64,000 nucleotides of DNA from positions 2,170,001 to 2,234,000 of the forward strand of contig NZ_CP090978.1 in the NCBI RefSeq assembly GCF_021513275.1. The letters are read 5' to 3'. Both the position numbers and the translations under genes were made by a program. Below, in pieces: positions 1 through 9,408 of the stretch. The stretch is from Paenibacillus hexagrammi (GTDB lineage Bacteria > Bacillota > Bacilli > Paenibacillales > NBRC-103111). Each line of letters begins with the position of its first letter. The stretch's first letter is position 1. Below the pieces are notes generated by a model. The model was not told the origin of the DNA. It saw nothing but the letters and a program-made list of their open reading frames with translations, and did no database searches.

Positions 1-606
1 ACCGTGCGGGCCCGCGGCGAGTTCATGGAACAGGCCGTCCCTGGCGGCCTGGGCGCAATGGCGGCCGTGCTCGGAGCCGAGCGCGAAGCGCTGGCGGAGC
101 TTTGCTCGGCCATCACGGCAGGCGGCTCCGTCGTGGAGCTCGCCAATGTGAACTGCCCGGGACAGATTGTCGTCTCAGGCAGTAAGGAAGGCGTTGCCGC
201 GGTCGCAGAGCGCGGCAAGGAGATCGGCGCGAAGCGCGTCATTCCGCTCGAAGTGAGCGGGCCTTTCCATTCTTCGCTGATGAAGCCCGCATCCGAGCGC
301 TTGGCAGATGTGCTCGCTGGACTAAACATGAGTGAAGCTTCGATGCCTGTCGTAGCCAATGTGACCGCTCAGCCGGTAACGCAGCCTGACGACATTCGCC
401 GCCTGCTTGTGGAGCAAGTATATTCCCCGGTATTATGGGAAGATACGATTACCTACTTGATCGCGCAAGGCGTGGATACATTCATTGAGCTTGGCTCGGG
501 GACCGTGCTTGCAGGTCTGATCAAAAAAGTGGACCGCAGCGTGAAAGCCGTATCGCTGGGCAGCCTGGATGCGTTGGAGAAATTCTTGCAGGAAGCTCAT
601 GCGTAA
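1..606 (+). CDS. fabD: Malonyl-CoA:ACP transacylase, C-terminal part (cut by window start)
   Basis: The reading frame is open from base 1, so the N-terminal part, including the GHSLGE-type nucleophile region, lies outside the window. The visible 201 codons match the FabD second half: RGEFMEQAVP, a GAMAAVLG stretch, NCPGQIVVSG and the catalytic-His region VSGPFHSSLM. FabD loads malonyl groups onto acyl carrier protein for fatty acid synthesis in the cytoplasm. fabG follows after 39 bp and acpP and fabF come next, so this is the classic fab cluster. The first 300 bases are clearly more GC-rich than the neighbouring genes. Family assignment is secure. Confidence 0.95.
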   Translation, partial: TVRARGEFMEQAVPGGLGAMAAVLGAEREALAELCSAITAGGSVVELANVNCPGQIVVSGSKEGVAAVAERGKEIGAKRVIPLEVSGPFHSSLMKPASERLADVLAGLNMSEASMPVVANVTAQPVTQPDDIRRLLVEQVYSPVLWEDTITYLIAQGVDTFIELGSGTVLAGLIKKVDRSVKAVSLGSLDALEKFLQEAHA

Positions 607-645
607 ACAACTTCTTTCTATATAATAAGGAGGTCAGCGATATTC

Positions 646-1386
646 ATGCTGTCAGGTAAAGTAGCACTGGTAACAGGCGCGTCCAGAGGCATCGGACGTG
701 CGATTGCTTTGCATTTGGCCGAATCGGGAGCCGATGTGGCCGTGAATTATGCGGGGAGCGAGCGAGCTGCGCAAGAAGTCGTGGAGCAGATCGAGGCGAT
801 GGGCCGTAAAGCCGTTAAGCTTCGCGCAGATGTGAGCAGCAGTCAGGAAGCTGAAGAGCTAGTCAAGCTGACGCTGGAAGCTTTCGGTAAAATTGATATT
901 CTGGTGAATAATGCCGGAATTACGAGAGACAATTTAATCATGCGAATGAAGGAAGACGAATTTGATCAAGTGATTGCTACGAATCTAAAGGGTGTGTTTA
1001 ACTGCGTGAAGGCAGTTACTCGTCCGATGATGAAGCAGCGTTCCGGTCGAATCATTAACATATCTTCCGTAGTTGGCGTGATCGGTAATCCCGGTCAAGC
1101 TAACTATGTGGCGGCTAAAGCAGGAGTGATCGGCCTAACCAAAGCGACGGCGAAAGAATTATCTTCACGTGGAATTACTGTGAATGCAGTGGCTCCGGGC
1201 TTTATTGAAACCGATATGACGGACAAGCTGTCCGAAGAGCTGCGCGGGCAAATGCTGGGGCAGATTCCGCTCCAGAGGCTCGGTCAGCCTGAAGAAATCG
1301 CCAAAGTCGTCCGATTCCTTGCTTCTGACGATTCTTCGTACATGACAGGCCAGACACTTCATGTGGACGGCGGCATGTACATGTAA
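646..1386 (+). CDS. fabG: 3-oxoacyl-[ACP] reductase
   Basis: 246-residue short-chain dehydrogenase that reduces 3-ketoacyl-ACP with NADPH in the elongation cycle. The N-terminal Rossmann motif [12 protein letters not shown], the NNAG motif, and the catalytic Ser (NISS) with Tyr154 and Lys158 (YVAAK) are all present. The C-terminus [12 protein letters not shown] is typical of FabG rather than of a general dehydrogenase. The ATG at 646 is preceded by a strong ribosome binding site, AAGGAGGT. It lies between fabD and acpP in the same direction, which fits co-transcription. Confidence 0.97.
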   Translation: MLSGKVALVTGASRGIGRAIALHLAESGADVAVNYAGSERAAQEVVEQIEAMGRKAVKLRADVSSSQEAEELVKLTLEAFGKIDILVNNAGITRDNLIMRMKEDEFDQVIATNLKGVFNCVKAVTRPMMKQRSGRIINISSVVGVIGNPGQANYVAAKAGVIGLTKATAKELSSRGITVNAVAPGFIETDMTDKLSEELRGQMLGQIPLQRLGQPEEIAKVVRFLASDDSSYMTGQTLHVDGGMYM

Positions 1387-1481
1387 GTCAAACCTGGAAA
1401 AAGGGCTTCACGGGAACTAAAAATTGTCTATTGGCAATCTGTACAAGTTTCTCGTATAATACCAAGGAGGAGGTGAACCGG

Positions 1482-1715
1482 ATGTCCGACGTATTGGATC
1501 GTGTGAAACGAATTGTGGTCGATCGTCTAGGGGTAGATGAAGCTGAAGTCACCCTCGAAGCATCTTTCAAAGAAGATTTAGGTGCTGATTCTCTCGATGT
1601 AGTAGAATTGGTAATGGAATTAGAAGATGAATTCGATTTGGAAATTTCCGACGAAGATGCTGAGAAGATTACTACTGTAGGAGAAGTTGTGAATTACATA
1701 AAATCTCATACGTAA
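1482..1715 (+). CDS. acpP: Acyl carrier protein
   Basis: 77-residue acidic protein that carries growing acyl chains on a phosphopantetheine arm. The attachment serine sits in the motif [12 protein letters not shown]. The start was placed at the ATG at 1482 because a near-perfect ribosome binding site (AAGGAGGAGGTG, 1464-1475) sits 6 bases upstream. An upstream in-frame ATG at 1431 would add 17 residues foreign to the family and put the Shine-Dalgarno sequence inside the gene. Genomic position after fabG is as expected. Confidence 0.97.
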   Translation: MSDVLDRVKRIVVDRLGVDEAEVTLEASFKEDLGADSLDVVELVMELEDEFDLEISDEDAEKITTVGEVVNYIKSHT

Positions 1716-1724
1716 AAGTCTTAC

Positions 1725-1754
1725 AAGTCCCGTTCTCTCATCAAGACGGGACTT
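1725..1754 (+). terminator. Hairpin after acpP
   Basis: Nine-base perfect stem AAGTCCCGT (1725-1733) and ACGGGACTT (1746-1754), with a 12-base loop, starting 9 bases after the acpP stop. It is followed by a pyrimidine-rich but U-poor tract, so it may be a partial terminator that lowers readthrough into fabF, or an mRNA-stabilising hairpin. Confidence 0.55.
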
Positions 1755-1865
1755 CTCTCCATTCCTGAAAGTTACATAAAATATCCAATATACATGTTTC
1801 CTCTTGCCAGGCAGCTCATGTTGAGAAACTTGAGAAGAGGTTTATCTCATATAGAGGTGGTACAG

Positions 1866-3101
1866 ATGAATAGAGTAGTTATTACTGGTATGGGCGTTGT
1901 CACAGCCCTTGGACAAGATCTGGATACATTCTGGAAGAACCTGACTAGCGGTAAATCTGGAGTCGGTATGATCGAGAATTTCGATGTTAGCGAATATCCG
2001 ACACGGATCGCAGCAGAAATAAAAGATTTTGATATCGAGCAGTACGTTGATCGTAAAGAAGCTCGACGCATGGATAGATTCGTACAGTTCGCCGTTGCAG
2101 GCTCACTTAACGCTTTGAAAGACGCGAATCTGAATGTCAAGGAAGATACAGATCCTGAACGTGTTGGCGTATCCGTCGGTTCAGGTATCGGCGGCTTGAA
2201 TACATGGGAAGAGCAGCACCGGACTTTGCTTGAAAAGGGGCCAAAACGAGTTAGTCCGTTCTTCATCCCCATGATGATTGCGAACATGGCTTCCGGACAG
2301 ATTTCCATGATCACAGGCGCCAAAGGACCTAATAGCACAGCAGTTACAGCTTGTGCTACAGGAACGCATTCCATCGGTGATTCTTTCAAGATGATTCAAC
2401 GCGGCGATGCGGATGTAATGATCTGCGGAGGCGCCGAAGCAACGATCACGCCAATCGGTGTTGCGGGATTTTGTGCGCTTCGCGCCATGTCTACACGCAA
2501 TGAAGAGCCTCATCTTGCTAGTCGCCCGTTCGATGTAGATCGTGACGGCTTTGTCATGGGAGAAGGAGCAGGTGTGCTTATTCTTGAGTCTTTGGAGCAT
2601 GCACAAAAGCGCGGAGCGCGCATTTATGCAGAGGTTATCGGTTACGGCATGAGCGGAGACGCTTATCATATGACGGATCCGGATCCGGACGGAGCAGCTC
2701 GCTGCATGGCGAAAGCTATTAAGGACGCCGATATTGCGCCAACAGATATCGCTTACATCAACGCGCATGGAACATCAACACCGGTAGGCGACAGATCAGA
2801 AACAACGGCAATTAAGAAAACGCTTGGAGAGCATGCATATAAAGTCGCGGTTAGTTCAACCAAGTCGATGACAGGGCATTTGCTCGGAGCAGCGGGCGGA
2901 GTTGAAGCGGTTATTTGTGGGCTAACAATCTCCAACAATCTCATTGCTCCAACGATCAATCTGGTCAATCAGGATCCTGAATGTGATCTGGATTATGTGC
3001 CTAACGTAGCTAGAGAAGCGAAGGTTGACATTGCAATGTCCAACTCGTTTGGCTTCGGAGGCCACAATGCTACGATCGTTCTCAAGAGATTTGAAGCATA
3101 A
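1866..3101 (+). CDS. fabF: 3-oxoacyl-[ACP] synthase II
   Basis: 411-residue condensing enzyme that extends acyl-ACP by two carbons with malonyl-ACP. The Cys-His-His triad is visible: Cys163 in VTACATGT, His301 in [12 protein letters not shown] and a second His near residue 338 in [10 protein letters not shown]. The start was taken as the ATG at 1866 ([10 protein letters not shown]), preceded by GAGGTGG. An in-frame ATG at 1794 would add 24 residues without family support. The C-terminus [14 protein letters not shown] is complete. No fabH lies here, so this is the elongating rather than the initiating synthase. Confidence 0.97.
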   Translation: MNRVVITGMGVVTALGQDLDTFWKNLTSGKSGVGMIENFDVSEYPTRIAAEIKDFDIEQYVDRKEARRMDRFVQFAVAGSLNALKDANLNVKEDTDPERVGVSVGSGIGGLNTWEEQHRTLLEKGPKRVSPFFIPMMIANMASGQISMITGAKGPNSTAVTACATGTHSIGDSFKMIQRGDADVMICGGAEATITPIGVAGFCALRAMSTRNEEPHLASRPFDVDRDGFVMGEGAGVLILESLEHAQKRGARIYAEVIGYGMSGDAYHMTDPDPDGAARCMAKAIKDADIAPTDIAYINAHGTSTPVGDRSETTAIKKTLGEHAYKVAVSSTKSMTGHLLGAAGGVEAVICGLTISNNLIAPTINLVNQDPECDLDYVPNVAREAKVDIAMSNSFGFGGHNATIVLKRFEA

Positions 3102-3160
3102 ATTGCCTTCCTGCGAAGAAAGATAAGGAAATATGAATCTCTCTGGGCGGTGACAAAGCA

Positions 3161-3862
3161 ATGAACCGAGATGTTAAAGAACTGCAAAATCGAATCGGCA
3201 TCACGTTTCGGAGATCGGAGCTGCTGAGGCAGGCTTTCACGCATTCTTCGTACGTTAATGAGCACCGGATCGCCGGACACAAGGACAATGAGCGCTTGGA
3301 GTTTCTAGGGGATGCCGTTCTGGAGTTAACCGTTTCGGAATTTTTATATGATACATATCCCGGAAGATCGGAAGGGGAATTGACGAAGCTTAGAGCCTCT
3401 ATTGTCTGCGAGCCTTCGCTTGTCACCTTTGCCGAAAGTCTGGACTTTGGCGCCTTCGTTTATCTCGGTAAAGGCGAGGAACTCACCGGTGGACGTTCAC
3501 GTCCGGCTCTATTAGCAGACGTATTTGAATCGTTCATCGGAGCTCTCTACTTGGATCAAGGGCTCGATAGCGTGAAAGCTTTTTTGAAGAAGCATGTCTT
3601 CCCCAAAATTTCCAGTGAAGGCAAGCTGCTTGTGATTGATTACAAGACTCAGCTTCAAGAGTACACGCAGCATCACAATCTAGGTATTCTGGAATACCGG
3701 ATTGTTGATGAACGGGGACCGGCGCATGAGCGGGAATTCGTTGCCGAAGTGTATATGGACTCGGAATTGCTCGGTATCGGGGCAGGCCGCTCTAAGAAAG
3801 AAGCGGAGCAGCAAGCGGCATCTGGAGCGTTGTCGAAGCTGAATGTTCCTGTAGAGCGTTAA
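3161..3862 (+). CDS. rnc: Ribonuclease III
   Basis: 233-residue double-strand-specific endonuclease that processes rRNA precursors and structured mRNA. The catalytic signature [13 protein letters not shown] is near residue 45 and the second acidic cluster [13 protein letters not shown] near residue 120. The C-terminal third (from about residue 160, [11 protein letters not shown] to KKEAEQQAA) is the dsRNA-binding domain. Length and both domains are complete. It is followed directly by a strong terminator, so rnc ends the fab transcription unit. The rnc-smc-ftsY order is shared with Bacillus. Confidence 0.97.
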   Translation: MNRDVKELQNRIGITFRRSELLRQAFTHSSYVNEHRIAGHKDNERLEFLGDAVLELTVSEFLYDTYPGRSEGELTKLRASIVCEPSLVTFAESLDFGAFVYLGKGEELTGGRSRPALLADVFESFIGALYLDQGLDSVKAFLKKHVFPKISSEGKLLVIDYKTQLQEYTQHHNLGILEYRIVDERGPAHEREFVAEVYMDSELLGIGAGRSKKEAEQQAASGALSKLNVPVER

Positions 3863-3882
3863 GAGAATAAGGATCTTGCAGG

Positions 3883-3905
3883 AAAGGCGGCCGCGGCCGC
3901 CTTTT
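3883..3905 (+). terminator. Intrinsic terminator after rnc
   Basis: A perfect GC-rich palindrome (3886-3901, core GGCGGCCGCGGCCGCC) flanked by AAA on the left and TTTT on the right, 20 bases after the rnc stop. It is symmetrical, so it could also act on the opposite strand. Confidence 0.85.
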
Positions 3906-4165
3906 ATTTGTCGCTAAGAAGGTATAAGTTATATACTTTTCTTTGGCTTCGCATCAACCTTGACAACGAGGTTGCCCTATAAGGACGACGAAGTCGTTTA
4001 TCCTTGCATGTACATGGAATTAATAGGCTCCAGTATGCACCTATGAAGCACCAGCATTAGCGTCAAAGCCATAGCCTAACGTTATGTTTTTTCATGTTGA
4101 GTGTTATCTGATGCTTTTTGCAGGAATTCTCTAAGAATTTAGCTTCTCGGTGAGCAGGGTTATGG
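3906..4165. other. Non-coding segment between rnc and smc with two adjacent hairpins
   Basis: About 280 bases without a credible gene. Two hairpins lie side by side: CAACCT (3955-3960) with AGGTTG (3969-3974), and ACGAC (3985-3989) with GTCGT (3993-3997), nested inside AAGGA (3981-3985, sharing its last A) and TCCTT (4001-4005). No U-tract follows either one, so neither looks like a terminator. It could be a small RNA, an mRNA leader or a copy of a dispersed repeat. Short frames across it lack ribosome binding sites. Confidence 0.35.
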
Positions 4166-4171
4166 TACAAT
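4166..4171 (+). promoter_or_regulatory. Possible extended -10 element upstream of smc
   Basis: The sequence TATGGTACAAT holds a TG dinucleotide one base before a good -10 hexamer (TACAAT). No convincing -35 hexamer is found 16-18 bases upstream. The implied start site would lie only about 10 bases before the smc ATG, almost inside its GAGGTGA ribosome binding site, so the call is tentative. Confidence 0.35.
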
Positions 4172-4188
4172 AAGCATGAGGTGAGACC

Positions 4189-7100
4189 ATGTTTTTGAAA
4201 CGGATCGAGCTATCCGGATTTAAATCATTCGCTGATCGAACCGAGCTTGAGTTCGTGCGCGGAATTACGGCTGTCGTGGGTCCTAATGGCAGCGGGAAAA
4301 GCAATATCTCCGACGGCATTAGGTGGGTACTCGGGGAGCAAAGTGCAAAGTCGCTGCGCGGTGGCAAGATGGAGGATGTCATCTTTGCAGGCAGTGACAC
4401 TAGACGAGCGGTGAATTATGGGGAAGTGTCGTTAACACTTGACAACAGCTCTCAATCGCTTCCGCTTGATTTTCATGAGGTAACGGTGACAAGAAGAGTG
4501 CACCGCAGCGGTGAAAGCGAGTACTTAATTAATAAGCAGCCGTGCCGGTTGAAGGATATAACGGAACTGTTCATGGATACAGGGATTGGTAAAGAAGCGT
4601 ATTCCATTATTGGACAAGGACGTATTGAGGAAATATTGAGTACAAAATCAGAAGATCGCCGCGGCATATTTGAGGAAGCTTCGGGGATCGTCAAGTATAA
4701 ATCGCGTAAGCGTGAAGCGGAAAAGAAGTTAAACGATACCGAGCAAAATTTGCTGCGGATTCATGACTTGGTCATGGAGCTTGAGGATCAGGTGGAGCCG
4801 CTCCGCGAGCAAGCAGAGAAAGCGATTCGCTATAAGGAATTGCGGGAAATACTCAAAAGCAGCGAGATCTCGATGTATGTGCATCAGATTGACCAAATCT
4901 ATTTGTCATGGAACGAAGCCAGCATGAAGCTGAAACAGCTTCAGCAGCAGCAGACAGAGCTCGCAACCATAGTCAACCAGCATGATGCACATTTGGAGAA
5001 GCATCGTTGGGAGACTCGTAGGCTGGAAGAAGAGCTCGAGAAGCTGCAGGAGAGCTTGCTGGTCATCAGTGAAGAATTTGAGAAATGTGAAGGACAAGGT
5101 GAAGTTTTAAAGGAACGAAGCCGGAACTTTGCTGCTAACCGTACGCAGCTTTTGACCACGATTGCCATGCAAGAGCAGCGTAAAGCTGATAAAGAAGCGG
5201 AATTGGCGAGTCAGCGGGAAAAGATTATTGCAATCGGAGCGCAGCTGTTCGAATTTCAAGCCAAATTGGCGGCCGAAGAAGAGCGTCTCCTTGGCGTTAA
5301 CGGTGGGATCAGCTCAGCGCCAGAGGATCAACTCAAAGGCGAGCTCCTTGAGACGTTAAACAAGATGGCTCAGGCAAGGAATGAAATCCGTTATGCTGAG
5401 CAGCAAATGGAAAGCTTGAGTCGGAGGCTGGACAGGCTTGATGAAGAGAGAAACAAATGGGCGGACCAGCGTGACAAAATTATGCTGCGTAAGCAGGATC
5501 TGTCCGACAGGCTGACGGCTATTGTTAAGGAGATTGAAGAAGTTCGGGTACGATATGCAGAACTCACAACCCATTTGAAGAGCAAACAAAACCTGCTAGA
5601 TGAAGCGCAGAGCACGGTACGTAAATGGGAGCAGAAGCTGGATGCGCTCACTTCCAGGCGCGATACGATGAAAGAGATGGCCAGTGATTACGACGGCTTT
5701 ATGCAGGGCGTTAAAGAAGTGCTCAAAGCTAAAAACCGTAAAGATTTGCGAGGCATTCGGGGAGCGGTTGCGGAACTGGTTAAAGTGCCAGCTTACATTG
5801 AGATCGCGATCGAAACAGCACTTGGCGCAGCACTGCAAAATATCGTCGTCGAAACCGAAGCGGACGGACGGGAAGCCATTGCCTTTCTGAAGCGCCGTCA
5901 AATGGGACGAGCGACCTTCCTGCCAATGAACGTCATTCGCAGCCGTTCTATTCCAGAACACGAAGCCAATGCTTTAAAATCAGCTAAAGGGTTTGTCGGG
6001 GTCGCTGCGGATCTAGTTGAATACGATTCAACGTATCGCAATATTTTTTCAAGCCTGTTGGGGAATGTGATTATTGCCCAAACACTCGAAGAAGCCAACC
6101 ATATTGCCGCTAAAGGCCAGTACCGTTATCGTGTCGTTACCCTCGAAGGAGACATCGTCAATCCAGGCGGTTCCATGACAGGAGGTAGCTTGCAGAAAAA
6201 GACGACCAGTTTGCTCGGTAGGCAGCGGCAGATTGAGGAGCTGGATGACGAAATCAAGTCGTCGCAAAGCCAATTGACAGGTCTTCGTGAGAAAACAAGC
6301 CTGATGAAGCGAGAAATAACCGAAGATATGATGAAAATCGAGCAGCTTCGTCATGAAGGAGAGCAGCAGCGCATTACGGAGCAGCAGATCCGAGCCGAGC
6401 TGAACCCATTGGAAGCGGAGACCCGCACAGTAGAGGAGCAGCTTTCCTTAGATACTCAGGATAGAAGCTCACTGCTGCAGGAGCAGTCTGATTTTGGCAA
6501 AAAGAAGCTGGAGGCGGAGCAGCTGTTATCTCAGCTTCAAGAAGAAGAAGCTTCGCTGCAGCAGGCCATTCGTGAGGCCGAAATTTCACGTAAAGCGAAC
6601 GAATCGCAGAAGGAAGAGCTTCAATCGCAGCTCACAGATTTGAAGGTGAGGGTTGCATCAACGTCACAAGAGAAGCAATCGCTCCAAGACCAGCAGAGGC
6701 GTCTGCAGCAGGATTTGACCGAGGGTATCCAGGAGATGACGACGAATCGTCAGCTGTTGGAACAGCTGGAAGCAGATATCGCCGCTTTGGATCAGGAGAC
6801 AGTTCTTCAGATCGAGCAGTTAAATGATTTGAAGCTTAAGAAGCAGCAGTGTGCGGAGCAAATTGACTTCAAACGCGCAGAACGAACCGAATGGATTCAA
6901 AAGCTCGAACAAGAAGAGAATGAAACCCGTGTTCAGCGTCAACAATTGAAACAGGTTGAAGATGATCTGCATCAGACGGAAGTAAGGGTAACGCGCTTGG
7001 ATGTGGAGCTCGATAATTTGCTCAGAAAGCTTGCCGAGGAGTACGAGCTTAGCTACGAGCTGGCCAAGGAACGATATCCAGTGCCTGAAGATGTTCCCGG

Positions 7101-7761
7101 TACACAAAGCAGGGTACGTGAGCTGAAGCGTGAGATTGCTTCTCTGGGTGACGTGAATCTTGGGGCAATCGAAGAGTATGCGCGTGTATCGGAACGCTTT
7201 GAATTTTTGGATTCACAAAAGAATGACTTGATTGAGGCGAAAACAACCCTTTACCAGGTCATCCACGAGATGGATCAAGAAATGTCCAAGCGCTTTAAGA
7301 CGACATTCGACGCGATTCGCTCGCATTTTGTAATCGTATTTGCTAAGCTGTTTGGTGGAGGTCGAGCCGATCTTATCTTATCGGAGCCGGACAATCTTCT
7401 AGATACCGGGATCGAAATTGTCGCACAGCCACCGGGAAAGAAGCTGCAGAACCTTCAGCTCCTATCCGGCGGAGAGCGGGCTTTGACTGCAATTGCATTG
7501 CTATTTTCCATTATTCGGGTCAAGCCTGTGCCGTTTTGTGTGCTCGATGAGGTGGAAGCCGCGCTTGATGAGGCCAACGTTTCCCGTTTCGCGGAGTATC
7601 TGCGTGAATTTTCGGAAATGACGCAGTTTATTGTTGTTACTCACCGAAAAGGAACAATGGAAGAAGCAGACGTGCTATATGGTGTAACGATGCAGGAGGG
7701 CGGCGTATCCAAGCTGGTGTCAGTCCGATTGGAAGACGAGGAAGCCGCATTTTCCGCGTAA
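4189..7761 (+). CDS. smc: Chromosome segregation SMC ATPase
   Basis: 1190-residue condensin subunit that, with ScpA and ScpB, organises and segregates the chromosome. The N-terminal head carries Walker A (GPNGSGKSN, about residues 32-40). Long coiled coils flank a hinge at roughly residues 510-670, ending in the glycine-rich VNPGGSMTGG. The C-terminal head has the ABC signature LLSGGERALTAIALLF (about residue 1090) and Walker B PVPFCVLDEVEAALDEAN. Length is normal for Firmicutes (about 1190). The ATG has a GAGGTGA ribosome binding site. ftsY follows 38 bp downstream. Confidence 0.98.
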   Translation: MFLKRIELSGFKSFADRTELEFVRGITAVVGPNGSGKSNISDGIRWVLGEQSAKSLRGGKMEDVIFAGSDTRRAVNYGEVSLTLDNSSQSLPLDFHEVTVTRRVHRSGESEYLINKQPCRLKDITELFMDTGIGKEAYSIIGQGRIEEILSTKSEDRRGIFEEASGIVKYKSRKREAEKKLNDTEQNLLRIHDLVMELEDQVEPLREQAEKAIRYKELREILKSSEISMYVHQIDQIYLSWNEASMKLKQLQQQQTELATIVNQHDAHLEKHRWETRRLEEELEKLQESLLVISEEFEKCEGQGEVLKERSRNFAANRTQLLTTIAMQEQRKADKEAELASQREKIIAIGAQLFEFQAKLAAEEERLLGVNGGISSAPEDQLKGELLETLNKMAQARNEIRYAEQQMESLSRRLDRLDEERNKWADQRDKIMLRKQDLSDRLTAIVKEIEEVRVRYAELTTHLKSKQNLLDEAQSTVRKWEQKLDALTSRRDTMKEMASDYDGFMQGVKEVLKAKNRKDLRGIRGAVAELVKVPAYIEIAIETALGAALQNIVVETEADGREAIAFLKRRQMGRATFLPMNVIRSRSIPEHEANALKSAKGFVGVAADLVEYDSTYRNIFSSLLGNVIIAQTLEEANHIAAKGQYRYRVVTLEGDIVNPGGSMTGGSLQKKTTSLLGRQRQIEELDDEIKSSQSQLTGLREKTSLMKREITEDMMKIEQLRHEGEQQRITEQQIRAELNPLEAETRTVEEQLSLDTQDRSSLLQEQSDFGKKKLEAEQLLSQLQEEEASLQQAIREAEISRKANESQKEELQSQLTDLKVRVASTSQEKQSLQDQQRRLQQDLTEGIQEMTTNRQLLEQLEADIAALDQETVLQIEQLNDLKLKKQQCAEQIDFKRAERTEWIQKLEQEENETRVQRQQLKQVEDDLHQTEVRVTRLDVELDNLLRKLAEEYELSYELAKERYPVPEDVPGTQSRVRELKREIASLGDVNLGAIEEYARVSERFEFLDSQKNDLIEAKTTLYQVIHEMDQEMSKRFKTTFDAIRSHFVIVFAKLFGGGRADLILSEPDNLLDTGIEIVAQPPGKKLQNLQLLSGGERALTAIALLFSIIRVKPVPFCVLDEVEAALDEANVSRFAEYLREFSEMTQFIVVTHRKGTMEEADVLYGVTMQEGGVSKLVSVRLEDEEAAFSA

Positions 7762-7799
7762 TGATGTATAGATAGAATGACAGGGAGTTTGGTGGAAGA

Positions 7800-8795
7800 A
7801 TGAGTTTTTTTAAACGGTTAAAGGAAAGCATTTCAAGCAAAGCTGAATCGGTCACCAATAAGTTTAAAGAAGGCTTATCCAAAACAAGAGATGTATTCGT
7901 AGAACGTGTAGATGATCTGTTCAGCCGCAGAAAGAAAATCGATGAAGAATTTTATGAAGAGCTAGAAGAAATCTTGATTGGCGCCGATGTCGGCGTAAAC
8001 ACCGTGCTGAATTTGATCGATCAACTGCGCGCGGAGGTCAAAAAACGTAAAATTGAAGATCCCAGCGAACTTCAACCTATCCTATCTGAGAAGCTTATCG
8101 GGCTGTTAAAAGGTGATGAGGGCACAAGCTTAAACCTCAATCCGAACGGACTTTCCGTTATCCTGTTTGTCGGTGTGAATGGCGTTGGCAAGACTACGAC
8201 AATCGGCAAGATGGCGCATATGTTCAAATCCCAAGGGAAAAAGGTATTGATGGCCGCAGGAGACACGTTCCGTGCCGGAGCGATCGAGCAGCTGGAGACT
8301 TGGGGAGAACGAGTCGGTGTTGATGTCATCAAGCAGCAATCAGGCGCGGATCCTGCTGCGGTTATGTTTGATGCGGTGCAAGCTGCCAAAACCCGAGGTG
8401 TTGACATTTTACTGTGCGATACAGCGGGACGTTTGCAGAATAAAGTTAATCTCATGGAAGAGTTGAACAAAATTTATCGGGTTATTCAGCGTGAAGTTCC
8501 CGATGCTCCTCATGAGGTCATCTTGGTGCTGGACGCTACGACAGGACAAAATGCATTGAGCCAGGCCAAGCTGTTTGGCGATAAGACTGGTCTAACAGGT
8601 CTTGTGCTTTCCAAATTGGACGGTACAGCCAAAGGCGGCATCGTTGTAGCAATCCGACAGGAACTGTCACTACCTGTGAAATTTGTGGGCTTAGGTGAGA
8701 AAATGGACGATTTGCAGCCGTTTGATTCGGAGCAATTTGTGCACGCCTTGTTCGGTAAATGGATTAACGAATCCAATGAAGAGGCAGAGCAATAA
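7800..8795 (+). CDS. ftsY: Signal recognition particle receptor GTPase
   Basis: 331-residue receptor that docks SRP-ribosome complexes at the membrane. A short charged N-terminal region stands in for the long acidic A domain of enterobacteria, as is usual in Firmicutes. The NG GTPase domain shows G1 GVNGVGKTTTIGK (about residue 124), the DTFRAGAIEQL insertion, DTAGRL (about residue 207) and TKLDGTAKGG. The ATG at 7800 is preceded by GGGAG at moderate spacing. It is followed by a strong terminator, so smc-ftsY form one unit and ylxM-ffh start afresh. Confidence 0.97.
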   Translation: MSFFKRLKESISSKAESVTNKFKEGLSKTRDVFVERVDDLFSRRKKIDEEFYEELEEILIGADVGVNTVLNLIDQLRAEVKKRKIEDPSELQPILSEKLIGLLKGDEGTSLNLNPNGLSVILFVGVNGVGKTTTIGKMAHMFKSQGKKVLMAAGDTFRAGAIEQLETWGERVGVDVIKQQSGADPAAVMFDAVQAAKTRGVDILLCDTAGRLQNKVNLMEELNKIYRVIQREVPDAPHEVILVLDATTGQNALSQAKLFGDKTGLTGLVLSKLDGTAKGGIVVAIRQELSLPVKFVGLGEKMDDLQPFDSEQFVHALFGKWINESNEEAEQ

Positions 8796-8878
8796 GTCGA
8801 AGACCCCCTTGAGCAATTGCGGGATATTAATGATCGACAGTACAGCTGCAGCATCAGCCAAGAATGTTAGGCGAATAC

Positions 8879-8918
8879 ATCCTTCGTAAGTCGTAAATGA
8901 CTTGCGGAGGATTTTTTT
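8879..8918 (+). terminator. Intrinsic terminator after ftsY
   Basis: A 14-base stem (8879-8892 with 8899-8912, one G-T pair) around a six-base loop GTAAAT is followed by a run of seven T. It lies about 85 bases after the ftsY stop and just before a good promoter for the next unit. Confidence 0.9.
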
Positions 8919-8948
8919 AAAGCTATTTTTTCTGACAAGGTAAAATGC

Positions 8949-8977
8949 TTGACATTGATTCCGTAATTGAGTATGAT
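8949..8977 (+). promoter_or_regulatory. Sigma-A promoter for ylxM-ffh
   Basis: Perfect -35 hexamer TTGACA (8949-8954), 17-base spacer and -10 TATGAT (8972-8977). It sits directly after the ftsY terminator. It also rules out the in-frame ATG at 8967 as the ylxM start, because that codon lies upstream of the predicted transcription start. Confidence 0.85.
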
Positions 8978-9029
8978 AAGTTCTGTTGTTTCACTGTCAA
9001 GTGTAGAACCTTTACGGAGGTGGCTGAAG

Positions 9030-9386
9030 GTGCCTGTTGATCAAATGCTGGAGAAAACGAACAGAATTAATCTGCTGTTTGATTTTTATGAGCCCCTGCT
9101 GACAGAGAAGCAGCGAACGTTTCTCAAGCTTTATTTTCACGATGATTACTCGCTTGGCGAGATCGCAGAGAATTTCGAGATCAGCCGGCAGGCGGTCTAT
9201 GAACATATTAAACGAGCGGAGCAGACGCTTGGCGATTACGAAGATAAGCTGAAGCTTCTGGACAAGCATGAACAGAGAATGAAGCTTCGCGGTGAATTGA
9301 TGCAGGTGCTTGATACTTGCGATTGTGAGCCTGAGCTAAAGAGGAAAACCAGCTTGATATTTGATACAATGATTGGGATGGATTGA
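9030..9386 (+). CDS. ylxM: SRP-associated helix-turn-helix protein YlxM
   Basis: 118-residue protein of the UPF0122/YlxM family, found next to ffh in Firmicutes and shown in streptococci to bind SRP RNA and Ffh and modulate SRP assembly. The helix-turn-helix [24 protein letters not shown] spans about residues 35-60. The GTG at 9030 was chosen because GGAGGTGG (9017-9024) precedes it and the promoter lies at 8949-8977. The longer frame from 8967 would begin inside that promoter. ffh begins 22 bp downstream. Confidence 0.9.
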   Translation: MPVDQMLEKTNRINLLFDFYEPLLTEKQRTFLKLYFHDDYSLGEIAENFEISRQAVYEHIKRAEQTLGDYEDKLKLLDKHEQRMKLRGELMQVLDTCDCEPELKRKTSLIFDTMIGMD

Positions 9387-9408
9387 ATAGAGGCAGGAGG
9401 TGAAGCGC

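Noticed and set aside
1431..1460. TTGGCA and TATAAT with 18-base spacing ahead of acpP
   Set aside because: The predicted transcript would start inside the acpP ribosome binding site, so the promoter would produce a nearly leaderless message. Co-transcription from fabG is simpler.
1847..2768. Minus-strand frames of 180 and 195 codons opposite fabF
   Set aside because: No ribosome binding site and no family resemblance; fabF is complete and conserved on the plus strand.
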